DNA of 64,000 nucleotides from Clostridia bacterium (GCA_016938675.1 JAFGUF010000027.1:1-64000), one strand, 5' to 3'; shown: positions 8,824-17,247, counted from the stretch's first letter. Translations and numbers: made by a program. Notes: a model not told the origin generated them from the sequence alone.

Positions 8824-10168
8824 ATTCGATAACCGCTTTTTCGCATACGATGTGTTCTCATCCTCCTTAATGGAGGTGGACGAAGCAACACACAATGTTA
8901 TTGATTTGTACTCAAAGGGACATAACGAACAAAGCATACACGAGCGTCTTGACGCTCGTTTTGACGTACAGGCGGTAAACGAAATACTTTTTGAAATTGA
9001 AGAGCTTAAAAAATCAGGCTCTTTTGATTCGGAAATTAATTATGCCTCTTGCGAGCCAAGCACTGACTTCCATATAAAAGCTCTGTGTCTGCATATAGCC
9101 CATGACTGCAACTTAAGGTGCAAATACTGCTTTGCCTCCACAGGAGCATTCGGTGGCAAGCGGGAATTAATGAGCGAAGCTGTCGGACTTAAAGCGCTCG
9201 ACTTGCTTTTTGCAAATAGCGGAAAAACAAAAAACCTCGAAGTTGATTTCTTTGGCGGCGAACCCATGATGAATTTTGATGTTGTCAAGGCAATAGTCAG
9301 ACATGGCAGAGAACTGGAGAAAAAATATAATAAGCACGTCAATTTCACTATGACTACTAATTGCTACGATATTTCAGAAGAAGCTATGGAATATCTTAAT
9401 GAGGAAATGCATAACATCGTAATCAGTCTGGACGGCAGGGAGGATAAGCATAATTTTATGCGTCCAACTGCTGAAAAAACGGGTTCTCACAGCGTCATAC
9501 TGGAGAATGCGAAGAAATTTGTTAAAATGCGCGGAGATAAATCTCACTATATACGCGGAACCTTCACAAAACACAATCTTGATTTTTCAGAAGATGTCAA
9601 GTACCTGCACTCTCAAGGTTTTAAGCAAATTTCAGTAGAGCCCGTTGTAGCTGATGAAAAGTTAAGCTATGCCATAACCGAAGATGATTTGCCTCAGATA
9701 TTTTCAGAATACGAAAAGCTTGCAAAATGGTATATAAAAGAAAGAGCAAAGGGAAGGTGGCTTAACTTTTTCCACTTCTTTGTAGACCTTGAAACGGGCC
9801 CGTGTGTAACAAAGCGCTTAAGCGGATGCGGCGCAGGATGCGAGTATCTAGCCGTCGCTCCTTCAGGAGAAATCTACCCATGCCACCAGTTTGCTGGACA
9901 GGAGGATTTCCTTCTCGGCAATTTAAATGACGGAATAACCAACATGGACATACGCAGCAGTTTTGCTTCCAATCAGGTATCCTCAAAGGATGACTGCCGC
10001 AATTGCTGGGCGCAGATGTTCTGCGGCGGCGGCTGCAGCGCAAACGCGTATAACTTCAACGGAACCATTGCAAAACCACACCTTTTGGAATGCGAAATGC
10101 AAAGAAAGAGGCTGGAGTGCGCCTTGGCAATATACGCATTGGAGCACATGACAGATAAAAAGATATAG
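8807..10168 (+). CDS. scfB: SCIFF maturase, radical SAM/SPASM thioether-forming enzyme
   Basis: Radical S-adenosylmethionine enzyme that builds thioether crosslinks in the SCIFF peptide. Residues 1-75 resemble a RiPP precursor recognition element (winged-helix fold) for binding the leader. The radical-SAM cluster motif is CNLRCKYC (CxxxCxxC) near residue 100, followed by FGGEPMMNF. The C-terminal SPASM domain, with cysteines in CGAGCEY, YPCHQF, CRNCWAQMFCGGGC and a final C in LLECEMQ, should hold two auxiliary 4Fe-4S clusters. The length of 453 residues is typical. The start overlaps scfA in another frame and has no strong ribosome site of its own, so translation is probably coupled to the precursor. 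Confidence 0.94.
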   Translation: MIHTFKFDNRFFAYDVFSSSLMEVDEATHNVIDLYSKGHNEQSIHERLDARFDVQAVNEILFEIEELKKSGSFDSEINYASCEPSTDFHIKALCLHIAHDCNLRCKYCFASTGAFGGKRELMSEAVGLKALDLLFANSGKTKNLEVDFFGGEPMMNFDVVKAIVRHGRELEKKYNKHVNFTMTTNCYDISEEAMEYLNEEMHNIVISLDGREDKHNFMRPTAEKTGSHSVILENAKKFVKMRGDKSHYIRGTFTKHNLDFSEDVKYLHSQGFKQISVEPVVADEKLSYAITEDDLPQIFSEYEKLAKWYIKERAKGRWLNFFHFFVDLETGPCVTKRLSGCGAGCEYLAVAPSGEIYPCHQFAGQEDFLLGNLNDGITNMDIRSSFASNQVSSKDDCRNCWAQMFCGGGCSANAYNFNGTIAKPHLLECEMQRKRLECALAIYALEHMTDKKI

Positions 10169-10174
10169 TAAAAT

Positions 10175-10195
10175 AGTGCAATACTTAGCTGCACT
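10175..10195 (+). terminator. Possible weak terminator or attenuator after scfB
   Basis: An AGTGCA / TGCACT stem with a 9-nt loop is followed by TTAAAATATTTT rather than a clean T run. It lies between the scfB stop and the next ribosome site, so it may reduce read-through instead of stopping it. Confidence 0.35.
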
Positions 10196-10219
10196 TTAAA
10201 ATATTTTGGAGGACTTATT

Positions 10220-11443
10220 ATGAAAAAGAATATGCTTATTGCGCAGTCCGGAGGGCCGACTGCTGTAATAAACTCCGGTGTCGTCGGCGCCTTTACGGCT
10301 GCAATGGACCTGAAATTTGATAATATCTACGCAGCTTATCAGGGCATTGAAGGCGTACTTAAAAAGGAGATTATTGACCTTAAGGCTGCGGACAGAAAAA
10401 CGGTGGAAGGACTAAAATATACGCCATCAGCTGGGCTCGGTTCATGCAGGTATAAAATGTCCAAAGACATTACTCATCCTGATTTTGAAGCCGTTTTTAA
10501 AGTCTTTGAGGAGCTTGAAATAGGATACTTCTTCTATAATGGCGGCAACGACTCCATGGATACCTGCGATAAAATAAATGAATACGCCGTAAAACATGGA
10601 ATAGATATCAAAGTTATCGGCATACCAAAAACAGTAGATAACGACCTTGTAGGCACAGACCACTGCCCGGGGTTCGGTTCAGCTGCCAAATACCTGAATA
10701 CTACTTTGCAGGTTTCCGCATATGACTGCTATTCTTATTCCACACCTACAATTATAATGATGGAAACAATGGGCAGGCATGCCGGCTGGCTGGCCGCTTC
10801 CACTGCCTGCGCCAAGTATAATGGCGAGCAGTTGGTTGACAGGATATATCTGCCTGAATCAGTATTTGATATGGATGCTTTCCTTGCCGATACTGAAAAG
10901 CTCTTCAAAGAAAAGAAGATGGTTTTCCTTACGGTTTCCGAGGGCATAAAGGATAAAAACGGCGACTTCCTGCTCTCCGGAGTTTCAGTAAATGATAATT
11001 TCGGACATGCACAGCTGGGCGGCGTAAGCGAATTTCTAAAGAGCCGAATCGCTGAAAATATTACTCCCCGTACAAAGATAATCAACCCCAATATCATTCA
11101 GCGCTGCGCAACCCATGTTGCATCAGCTACTGATATGGAAGAAACGTTCAATACCGGTTATATGGCAGTTAAATCAGCATATGAAGGAAAAAGCGGATAC
11201 ATGGTTGCATACGAAAGAGTGCAGAATAACCCATATGTAATGAACTACAAACTAACTCCACTTAGCCAGGTTGCAAACGCCGAAAAAACCATTCCTCAGG
11301 AATGGATCATAGATGGCAAGCAAATGACAAATGATATTATTGAATACACTGAGCCTTTGATGAAGGGCGAAGTGATGCTGCGCCATGGCAATGATGGCCT
11401 GCCGGAATTTTCACGGCTGCCACGAAAATTCATTACTTTATAA
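10220..11443 (+). CDS. 6-phosphofructokinase family enzyme, probably pyrophosphate-dependent
   Basis: Glycolytic enzyme that phosphorylates fructose 6-phosphate at C1. The N-terminal AQSGGPTAVINS is the nucleotide/PPi loop, and GIPKTVDNDL contains the catalytic Asp. Two features suggest use of pyrophosphate: the second loop reads GGNDSMDT, with Asp where ATP enzymes have Gly (GGDGS), and PKTVDND has Lys where ATP enzymes usually have Gly. Both positions are established donor determinants in the family. The Asn in GGND is a less common variant. The 407-residue length fits the long PPi-type group. Ribosome site TTGGAGG. It converges with the next minus-strand gene, with stop codons overlapping by 11 bases. 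Confidence 0.88.
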   Translation: MKKNMLIAQSGGPTAVINSGVVGAFTAAMDLKFDNIYAAYQGIEGVLKKEIIDLKAADRKTVEGLKYTPSAGLGSCRYKMSKDITHPDFEAVFKVFEELEIGYFFYNGGNDSMDTCDKINEYAVKHGIDIKVIGIPKTVDNDLVGTDHCPGFGSAAKYLNTTLQVSAYDCYSYSTPTIIMMETMGRHAGWLAASTACAKYNGEQLVDRIYLPESVFDMDAFLADTEKLFKEKKMVFLTVSEGIKDKNGDFLLSGVSVNDNFGHAQLGGVSEFLKSRIAENITPRTKIINPNIIQRCATHVASATDMEETFNTGYMAVKSAYEGKSGYMVAYERVQNNPYVMNYKLTPLSQVANAEKTIPQEWIIDGKQMTNDIIEYTEPLMKGEVMLRHGNDGLPEFSRLPRKFITL

Positions 11444-12146
11444 TACGGCCGGATAGCTTGTTAATCGCCCTGGGAAGCGCGTCTTTAGATGTGCCCCAGG
11501 GCTTTTCCACATTTCTGTGGTCAAATTTATCGTTGAAGTATTTCACGTCGTCGGAAAGCCTTGCAAGGCTTTTCTTTTGCACTTCTGCCATATCTTTAGC
11601 CAGCGCCAGCGTAACGCTGTCTGTCATTTCCTTTTTAGAAAATTCAATCATTCCAGCAAAATGCTTGAGACACATTCCCTTTGAATTCAAAAATGCCTGC
11701 TTGAACTCGCTATCTGATTTCCATAAATGAATAAAAGTATATAAATACCTTTTCATGTTTTCATCAACATTTTCGCATACAGCACAAGTAGAGGTAATTT
11801 TATTAATATATTCTGCCATATCCGCCGCGGAAGATTTTTTTAATGATTTATCTTCTGACACTATGCTGTCAAAATATTTATCAAGGTGCTCTCTAAGGTA
11901 TTCCAGCCGAGTGTAGCTGCTTAGCCCGAGAGGCAGCTTCTTTGTTGCGTTGTGCATCATCTGGTAGTGATGACCGCAGAAACCTGTTTTATTTGTTTTC
12001 TGCCGCACATCCGGCTGCATTACGCTATCACCCAGGTAAAACTCCACATATTTTTCTTCCATACGGCTTTCTATTTCACAAAAAAGGCACTCCTTGTCCT
12101 CTTTCATCGCGTCCCATACCGGTATAGTATCTATATGATATTTCAT
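11433..12146 (-). CDS. Cysteine-rich protein resembling DUF6062
   Basis: Cytoplasmic protein of 237 residues with no signal peptide. It begins with MKYHIDTIPVWDAM and has CLFC at about residues 20-23, then FCGHHYQMM, CAVCE in the middle and CLKHF near the C-terminus. The spaced Cys/His sets suggest metal or iron-sulfur binding. The pattern agrees with a family of unknown function in Clostridia that I recall as DUF6062; I have no biochemical role to offer. Its start overlaps the stop of the acyltransferase gene by 4 bases (ATGA), so the two are translationally coupled. Confidence 0.6.
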   Translation of the reverse strand: MKYHIDTIPVWDAMKEDKECLFCEIESRMEEKYVEFYLGDSVMQPDVRQKTNKTGFCGHHYQMMHNATKKLPLGLSSYTRLEYLREHLDKYFDSIVSEDKSLKKSSAADMAEYINKITSTCAVCENVDENMKRYLYTFIHLWKSDSEFKQAFLNSKGMCLKHFAGMIEFSKKEMTDSVTLALAKDMAEVQKKSLARLSDDVKYFNDKFDHRNVEKPWGTSKDALPRAINKLSGRIIK

Positions 12147-13336
12147 GTTTTCTCCCCGCCTTCATATGTCCTTTGCTTAGTAAAGATTCCTACCAGCCAT
12201 TTATCAATAATATACGTCAGCACTATAGCTACGACAAGCGGAACCAAAAAACTGAGCAGGGTGTAGGTATACTGCCAGGGCTGCTCCGCAGTCATGTTCG
12301 GCATTTCAGAAACATAGGGAGGAATATGCATCTCCCTCAGCCTTACGGCAATATACTGATGCCATATATAATAATTATATGAAACTGACGCCAGAAAAAC
12401 CATAACCTTGTTGGAAAAGAGCCACCTGTATTGCTTTATTGAATACATTGTAGAAAGCAGAAACACTAAAAAGAGCAGGGCAATCTCAAGTCGGTTGCTT
12501 CCCTGCCACCTCTGCAGCGCGTCATGGCCCGATACCATTCGCAGCTCTTTCATATAGTTGAGTATTAGTGCCAAAGAAAAAACAGACATCAGAGTAAACC
12601 CTATTGAATATTTTTTATACGAAGCAAATTTATTAATGGCAACAGCCATGTATGCACCGAATATACCAAGAGCGAACACATCAAAGAATGCAGGAAGCTG
12701 ATTAACTGTCATAGCAGGATTAGATGAATTATTTACGTAGAGGTTCCTGAAGCCTACCCCGATAATAACCATAATAACAAAAGAAAGAACCGGCCACTTT
12801 CTGAAGGCTCTTATTATAAAGGGGAAAAGAATGTAAAACTGCATCAATACTGCAACAGTCCACAATACAACATTTAGGTTCGTCCAAAGATATGTGTAGT
12901 CCTTAAGTGTCTGCGTAAATGTAAGATGCGTCAGCAAATCCACCAGCATTGTTTCAGGGGAATAAAATTCATTCAGCAATGCAGCTATTACAAAGCATAC
13001 CAACACACTGAAGTAATAAGACGGCATTATTCTTGTCGCCCGCCTTTTGTAGAAATCAAGTACACTAGGAAACTCTCTGCCTTCCTGCATTCTATGAATG
13101 TAGGGCAAAGATAGCTGAAATGCAGAAAGCAGTATAAACATATCAACCCATAGGTATCCCGTTCCCGGAATGAAGGTCCAGTCTATAAATTTATTGCCGA
13201 CAAAAAAGGCCGGGCAGAGCCAGGATTGCTGCCAGATATGAAACCATGCTATCAGTCCTATAGCCAGCACCCTTATGCCTGGAATTACATCTATTTGCCG
13301 GTCGTTGACTGTTCCTGTAATTTTATCAAAGTTCAT
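12143..13336 (-). CDS. Acyltransferase-3 (OafA/NodX-type) integral membrane protein
   Basis: Membrane-embedded O-acyltransferase of the acyltransferase-3 family, which transfers acyl groups to sugars of surface polymers. It has about ten membrane segments; the early motif LIAWFHIWQQSW carries the family's conserved histidine, and R-x-x-R lies in YKRRATRIMPSYYF. The C-terminal part has YNYYIWHQYIA. I chose the ATG at 13336 because AGGTGA precedes it; an in-frame upstream ATG at 13393 would add 19 residues with no ribosome site. It is the first gene of a two-gene minus-strand unit with the Cys-rich protein. Substrate unknown. Confidence 0.83.
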   Translation of the reverse strand: MNFDKITGTVNDRQIDVIPGIRVLAIGLIAWFHIWQQSWLCPAFFVGNKFIDWTFIPGTGYLWVDMFILLSAFQLSLPYIHRMQEGREFPSVLDFYKRRATRIMPSYYFSVLVCFVIAALLNEFYSPETMLVDLLTHLTFTQTLKDYTYLWTNLNVVLWTVAVLMQFYILFPFIIRAFRKWPVLSFVIMVIIGVGFRNLYVNNSSNPAMTVNQLPAFFDVFALGIFGAYMAVAINKFASYKKYSIGFTLMSVFSLALILNYMKELRMVSGHDALQRWQGSNRLEIALLFLVFLLSTMYSIKQYRWLFSNKVMVFLASVSYNYYIWHQYIAVRLREMHIPPYVSEMPNMTAEQPWQYTYTLLSFLVPLVVAIVLTYIIDKWLVGIFTKQRTYEGGEKT

Positions 13337-13457
13337 TAATTCACCTATTGAAAACCATAATTTTTTTGGTTTAAATATTATATCAAAAAACATGATTATT
13401 TAGCAAATGAATATTCTTATCGGTTTTCATAGAGCAAATAGATTCATTCAACCATTT

Positions 13458-13485
13458 TTGCATAATATACATTTCTGTTTATAAT
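13458..13485 (+). promoter_or_regulatory. Promoter upstream of amt
   Basis: -35 TTGCAT (13458-13463), 16-bp spacer, -10 TATAAT (13480-13485). A second candidate lies at 13511-13539 (TTGCAT, 17 bp, TATACT), but it would start RNA inside the first leader hairpin. The first promoter keeps that hairpin intact. Confidence 0.5.
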
Positions 13486-13541
13486 ATTTTGCAAGATTAA
13501 AAAATTTAAATTGCATTTTTATTTATTCAGTATTATACTAT

Positions 13542-13599
13542 TCAGGAACAATGGCGTTCTGACATCCCTAGACGGGATGTTTTCAGGCGTCTTTTTTTT
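13542..13599 (+). promoter_or_regulatory. ANTAR-type leader hairpin and overlapping terminator in the amt leader
   Basis: A hairpin TCAG(G)AAC / GTTCTGA with one bulged G presents the hexaloop AATGGC (13550-13555), with A at loop position 1 and G at position 4, as in RNA targets of ANTAR proteins. It is followed directly by a terminator hairpin ACATCCC / GGGATGT (13562-13580). That stem can be extended by CTG (13559-13561) pairing with CAG (13584-13586) and ends in GCGTC plus a T run. The CTG belongs to both structures, so they compete. An ANTAR protein is encoded 3 kb downstream. A second hexaloop hairpin of the classic dual motif is not evident. Confidence 0.5.
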
Positions 13600-13621
13600 A
13601 ATTACATGAATAATAATATTA

Positions 13622-13668
13622 GTTACGCTGGGGTGACATATTTTAAGGCAGGCGTAATTCTGTCTTTT
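13622..13668 (+). terminator. Second terminator-like hairpin in the amt leader
   Basis: TTACGC (13623-13628) pairs with GCGTAA (13652-13657), with further TG/CA pairs inside, and is followed by TTCTG and a run of T. It lies 35 bases before the amt start, so with the hairpin upstream the leader has two possible stop points before the gene. Confidence 0.45.
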
Positions 13669-13704
13669 TTTATTTTATTCATATTTTATTAGAAGGAGGT
13701 TTTT

Positions 13705-14928
13705 ATGGAATTAACTTTGACATTGGCAGTAAATACCGTATGGATTGTCGTGTCTTCTGCGCTGGTTTTTATTATGCATGCTGGCTTTGCCTGCGTGGAG
13801 GCTGGCTTCACTCAGTCAAAGAATACAGCAAACATCATAATGAAAAACTTCATGACAATAGCAATAGGGACATTGGCATACTATTTTATTGGGTATTCAT
13901 TGATGTTCGGCAGTGATTCATCCGGGATAATCGGGTGGAACGGATTCGGTATCAATCCGGGAGGGTCACCGGATGGGCTGCCCTTAAATGTTTTCTGGTT
14001 CTTCCAGGCTGTTTTCGCGGCCACATGCGCCACTATAGTTTCGGGCGCAGTAGCAGAAAGAACTAAGTTCAATGTTTATCTTTTCTTCTGCTTGTTTGTC
14101 TGTTCTCTTGTCTATCCATTAACAGGCCATTGGATATGGGGAGGTGGATGGCTTGCTCAAATGGGTTTCCATGATTTTGCTGGTTCTACTGCTGTTCATG
14201 CAATAGGCGGCTTTTCTGCACTTGCAGCTGCGAAGATTATCGGCGCAAGAGCGGGCAAGTATAATCACACCGGCAAATCCAACACGATTCCGGCTCACTC
14301 AATTCCCCTTGGCGCTCTTGGCGTTCTTCTTCTGTGGTTTGGCTGGTTTGGGTTCAATTGCGGCTCTACACTTTCTGCAGACCCTGAAGCAATAGGCATA
14401 ATTGCAGTGAACACCGTGCTTGCAGGTGCATCTGCCGCATTAGCCGCAATGCTCTTTACCTATATAAGGGATAAGAAATCAGATGTAGGAATGACACTCA
14501 ACGGATGCCTCGCCGGCCTGGTAGGCGTCACTGCCGGCTGCGATGCCGTCAGCCCTAATGGGGCAATCGCAATAGGTATCATCTGCTCTATAGTTATGAT
14601 ATTTGCCTGTGAGGCAATTGACAAGAAACTTAGGATTGACGATCCGGTAGGTGCAATATCCGTTCACGGCGTCTGCGGTGCACTGGGAACAATCTTGGTC
14701 GGAGTTTTCGCTCTTGACGGCGGCCTGCTTTATGGCGGAGGCTGGCACTCAATAGCAATTCAGTCCCTTGGCGTCGCTGCATGCGGCTCAGTCGCGCTGA
14801 TTTCTGCTACATTGTTCTTCCAGACCGCTAAGTCAACCGTAAAGGTAAGAGTGCACAGAAGAGAGGAAGTAATGGGACTAGATGAGGCTGAACATGGCAT
14901 ATCTGCTTATGATATGCTCGGACTGTAA
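13705..14928 (+). CDS. amt: Ammonium transporter, Amt family
   Basis: Eleven-segment membrane channel that recruits ammonium and conducts it inward. The 407 residues start outside with the MELTLTLAVNTVWIVV helix and carry the twin pore histidines in GSTAVHAIGG and GAISVHGVCG, plus the phenylalanine-gate region. The cytoplasmic tail (VHRREEVMGLDEAEHG) is the conserved segment that contacts the PII protein GlnK in other species. No glnK is found next to it, which is unusual, since the two are commonly paired. Ribosome site GAAGGAGG. The leader RNA has ANTAR-like and terminator hairpins, suggesting control by nitrogen supply. Confidence 0.95.
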   Translation: MELTLTLAVNTVWIVVSSALVFIMHAGFACVEAGFTQSKNTANIIMKNFMTIAIGTLAYYFIGYSLMFGSDSSGIIGWNGFGINPGGSPDGLPLNVFWFFQAVFAATCATIVSGAVAERTKFNVYLFFCLFVCSLVYPLTGHWIWGGGWLAQMGFHDFAGSTAVHAIGGFSALAAAKIIGARAGKYNHTGKSNTIPAHSIPLGALGVLLLWFGWFGFNCGSTLSADPEAIGIIAVNTVLAGASAALAAMLFTYIRDKKSDVGMTLNGCLAGLVGVTAGCDAVSPNGAIAIGIICSIVMIFACEAIDKKLRIDDPVGAISVHGVCGALGTILVGVFALDGGLLYGGGWHSIAIQSLGVAACGSVALISATLFFQTAKSTVKVRVHRREEVMGLDEAEHGISAYDMLGL

Positions 14929-14991
14929 AATATCACCACAAACTGAACTAAATTTTTGACGTAAAAAAACTGAAACTTTTCACAAATGGAC

Positions 14992-15160
14992 TTGCAAAAA
15001 CGAGATTTACTGCTATAATACCTATAAGGAACTCGCTTTTTGCAGGATTAATATTTTTTTCCTGCATATTAGTGTAAATATTAGCAGCAAAAATATCAAC
15101 GATTTCGGCTGATTTTATTCGTAATTGCTCCTAAAGTGATAATTATAAGGAGGAAAAATA
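14992..15160 (+). promoter_or_regulatory. glnA promoter and structured leader with an ANTAR-like hexaloop hairpin
   Basis: The promoter is TTGCAA (14992-14997), 16 bp, TATAAT (15014-15019). In the leader, TGCAGGA (15041-15047) can pair with TCCTGCA (15060-15066). As an alternative, CTGC-ATATT (15062-15070) pairs with AATAT-TA-GCAG (15077-15087, two bases bulged) and exposes the hexaloop AGTGTA (15071-15076), again with A1 and G4. The two structures share CTGCA and cannot form together. No clear T-run terminator follows, so the mechanism is unclear. The ribosome site AAGGAGG precedes the ATG. Confidence 0.5.
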
Positions 15161-16492
15161 ATGGCTAAATACACAAAAAAAGACGTTCTGCGTCTAGCAG
15201 AAGAAAATGATGTCAAATTTATAAGGCTACAATTTACTGATGTCTTTGGTGCACTTAAAAATGTAGCTATCACCATAGAGGAGCTCCCTAAAGCTTTGGA
15301 CGGCAAATGCATGTTTGACGGCTCTTCAATTGAGGGCTTTGTAAGGATTGAAGAAAGCGATATGTATCTTCAGCCTGACCCTGATACATTTGTAATATTC
15401 CCGTGGAGGCCGCAGGTAGGCCGCGTCGCCAGACTGATATGTGATATTTATACTCCTGACGGCAAGCCTTTTGAAGGCGACCCACGATATGTACTTAAAA
15501 AGGTAGTAGCAGAAGCTAAGGAAATGGGCTACTCTGTTAACGTTGGTCCCGAATGCGAATTCTTCCTCTTCCACGTAGATGACGAAGGAAGGCCGACAAC
15601 TACTACACATGATGAAGCAGGTTATTTTGATTTGGCTCCCATCGACCTCGGCGCGGACGCAAGGCGCGACATGTGCCTAACTCTGGAGGAGATGGGCTTT
15701 CACATTGAAGCCAGCCACCATGAAGTTGCTCACGGCCAGCATGAAATCGACTTCAAATATGATGAAGTGCTTACTACTGCTGATAATATCATGACTTTTA
15801 AAATGGTTGTTAAATCAATTGCCAAGCGTCACGGGCTTTATGCGTCCTTTATGCCAAAACCCATACATGGAATCAACGGTTCAGGCATGCATACTAACCA
15901 GTCTCTTTTTAAAGACGGAAAAAATGCTTTCTATTCAGCAGATGACAAGCTCCAGCTTTCTACTGATTGCTATAGCTACATCGCAGGAATACTTGACCAC
16001 GTAAAGGGCTTCACCGCACTTACAAATCCTCTCGTTAATTCCTATAAGCGTCTCGTTCCGGGATATGAAGCGCCTGTTTATATTGCTTGGGCTACAAGAA
16101 ACCGCTCTCCGCTTATCCGCATACCTGCTGCAAGGGAAGCCGGAACAAGAATAGAGCTTAGAAACCCGGACCCCACTTGCAACCCTTACCTATCATTAGC
16201 ATGCATGATAGCAGCAGGCCTTGAAGGAATAAAAAAAGGCAAAAAGCCTTATGATTCCGTAGAGCAGAATATATTCGCAATGACCGAGGAGCAGCTGAAG
16301 GAACATAATATAGAAAGCCTGCCAGCGAACCTTTATGAGGCTATCTGCGAAATGCAGAAAGATGAATTGGTTAAGAAGACCCTTGGAAGCCATATATTTA
16401 ATAATTACATTATGGCAAAAATTGCAGAATGGAACGAATATTGTTCAATCGTCACTGAATGGGAAATTAATAAGTACCTGCCCACATATTAA
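15161..16492 (+). CDS. glnA: Glutamine synthetase, type I-alpha
   Basis: Dodecameric enzyme that makes glutamine from glutamate, ammonia and ATP. The 443 residues have the family signatures: FDGSSIEGFVRIEESDM near residue 52, the metal-ligand block GPECEFFLF, the ATP region with KPIHGINGSGMHTNQSLF, and NRSPLIRIP. The length and the absence of the central insertion and adenylylation loop place it in the GSI-alpha group of Firmicutes, regulated by feedback rather than adenylylation. Arg62 is present; the equivalent residue in the Bacillus subtilis enzyme is needed for feedback inhibition. It lies between amt and an ANTAR regulator in a nitrogen gene block. Confidence 0.96.
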   Translation: MAKYTKKDVLRLAEENDVKFIRLQFTDVFGALKNVAITIEELPKALDGKCMFDGSSIEGFVRIEESDMYLQPDPDTFVIFPWRPQVGRVARLICDIYTPDGKPFEGDPRYVLKKVVAEAKEMGYSVNVGPECEFFLFHVDDEGRPTTTTHDEAGYFDLAPIDLGADARRDMCLTLEEMGFHIEASHHEVAHGQHEIDFKYDEVLTTADNIMTFKMVVKSIAKRHGLYASFMPKPIHGINGSGMHTNQSLFKDGKNAFYSADDKLQLSTDCYSYIAGILDHVKGFTALTNPLVNSYKRLVPGYEAPVYIAWATRNRSPLIRIPAAREAGTRIELRNPDPTCNPYLSLACMIAAGLEGIKKGKKPYDSVEQNIFAMTEEQLKEHNIESLPANLYEAICEMQKDELVKKTLGSHIFNNYIMAKIAEWNEYCSIVTEWEINKYLPTY

Positions 16493-16560
16493 TCTAATAT
16501 ATTGGGGCATGCATAAATATTACTATTTTCCGTAATCACATTCATACTGACTAAATATCA

Positions 16561-16588
16561 GGGGGCGATTTTTCAATCCGCCCCTTTG
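16561..16588 (+). terminator. Terminator or attenuator between glnA and the ANTAR gene
   Basis: GGGGCG-ATT pairs with AAT-C-CGCCCC with one bulged C, giving a GC-rich hairpin followed by only three T. It may allow partial read-through into the ANTAR gene. Confidence 0.5.
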
Positions 16589-16623
16589 AGTATACTTTAT
16601 AAAGTTGCAGAAAGGAGCTGCTT

Positions 16624-17220
16624 ATGCCTGAGGGCATCTGTGAAATCTTAGTAGTGATGCGTCATGGCGAAACGGTTGATAAGCTTTGCAAATTGCTGCA
16701 CTCTCTTGGATACAGGGTAGTTGAGGTCTGTCACTCTGGGGGAGCTGCGCTTCGCGGCACATCGTATCACAATTATGATATCGTCCTTTGCAGCGACAAT
16801 CTTCCCGACATGCGAGGCCTTTCAATGGCTATTGATATGCTGGAACGAAAAGATGTCAGTGTGCTTATGGTAACAAGCGAGAGAGAAAAGGTAGAAGTTG
16901 AAACACAATATGCAGACTACGACATCACCTGCCTTGTAAAGCCCGTTTCCAGAATGGTTCTCCAGCACGCTTTAGATATTACATGGAATAACCGGAAAAG
17001 AAACGTAAACATAAAAAAAGAGAGAGACCGCCTGAAAAAAGAAACCGAGCAGAGAGCTCTGCTGGTACAGGCAAAGCAAGTACTTATGAAAAAGTACAAT
17101 ATGGACGAACCGCAGGCATACAGATCCTTGCAGAAGACTTCAATGGATACTGGCATACCAGTTAAGGAAATTGCCAAAAGGGTAATTGATACGGACGGCG
17201 TGGAATTCTACCGTTACTAA
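16624..17220 (+). CDS. ANTAR-domain antiterminator with degenerate receiver domain
   Basis: RNA-binding regulator of 198 residues that should bind hairpins in leader RNAs and prevent termination. The N-terminal 115 residues have a response-regulator receiver fold, but the acidic pocket (usually VVDDE) reads VVMRHGE, and the residue at the phosphorylation-site position (four before the conserved Pro in CSDNLPDMRG) is Ser, with an Asp one place later. The switch Lys in LVKPV is kept. Phosphorylation by a histidine kinase is therefore doubtful and no kinase gene is adjacent. A coiled-coil linker (NIKKERDRLKKETEQ) leads to the ANTAR domain with AKQVLMKKYNMDEPQAYRSL and KEIAKRVID. Its place between glnA and gltB points to nitrogen control. 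Confidence 0.88.
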   Translation: MPEGICEILVVMRHGETVDKLCKLLHSLGYRVVEVCHSGGAALRGTSYHNYDIVLCSDNLPDMRGLSMAIDMLERKDVSVLMVTSEREKVEVETQYADYDITCLVKPVSRMVLQHALDITWNNRKRNVNIKKERDRLKKETEQRALLVQAKQVLMKKYNMDEPQAYRSLQKTSMDTGIPVKEIAKRVIDTDGVEFYRY

Positions 17221-17233
17221 TTTTGTATATAAC

Positions 17234-17247
17234 AGCACTAACGTGCT
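17234..17247 (+). promoter_or_regulatory. Small hairpin in the gltB leader
   Basis: AGCAC / GTGCT with a TAAC loop is followed by TTAAAATTTTTT, 34 bases before the gltB start. It could be a weak terminator or attenuator. It has a four-base loop, not the ANTAR hexaloop. Confidence 0.35.

Noticed and set aside
13337-13704. Glutamine riboswitch in the amt leader
   Set aside because: I could not see the conserved core of the known glutamine riboswitch classes, and the hexaloop hairpin fits ANTAR control better.
15041-15066. Classical rho-independent terminator in the glnA leader
   Set aside because: The stem TGCAGGA/TCCTGCA is good, but the T run is in the loop, not after the stem.
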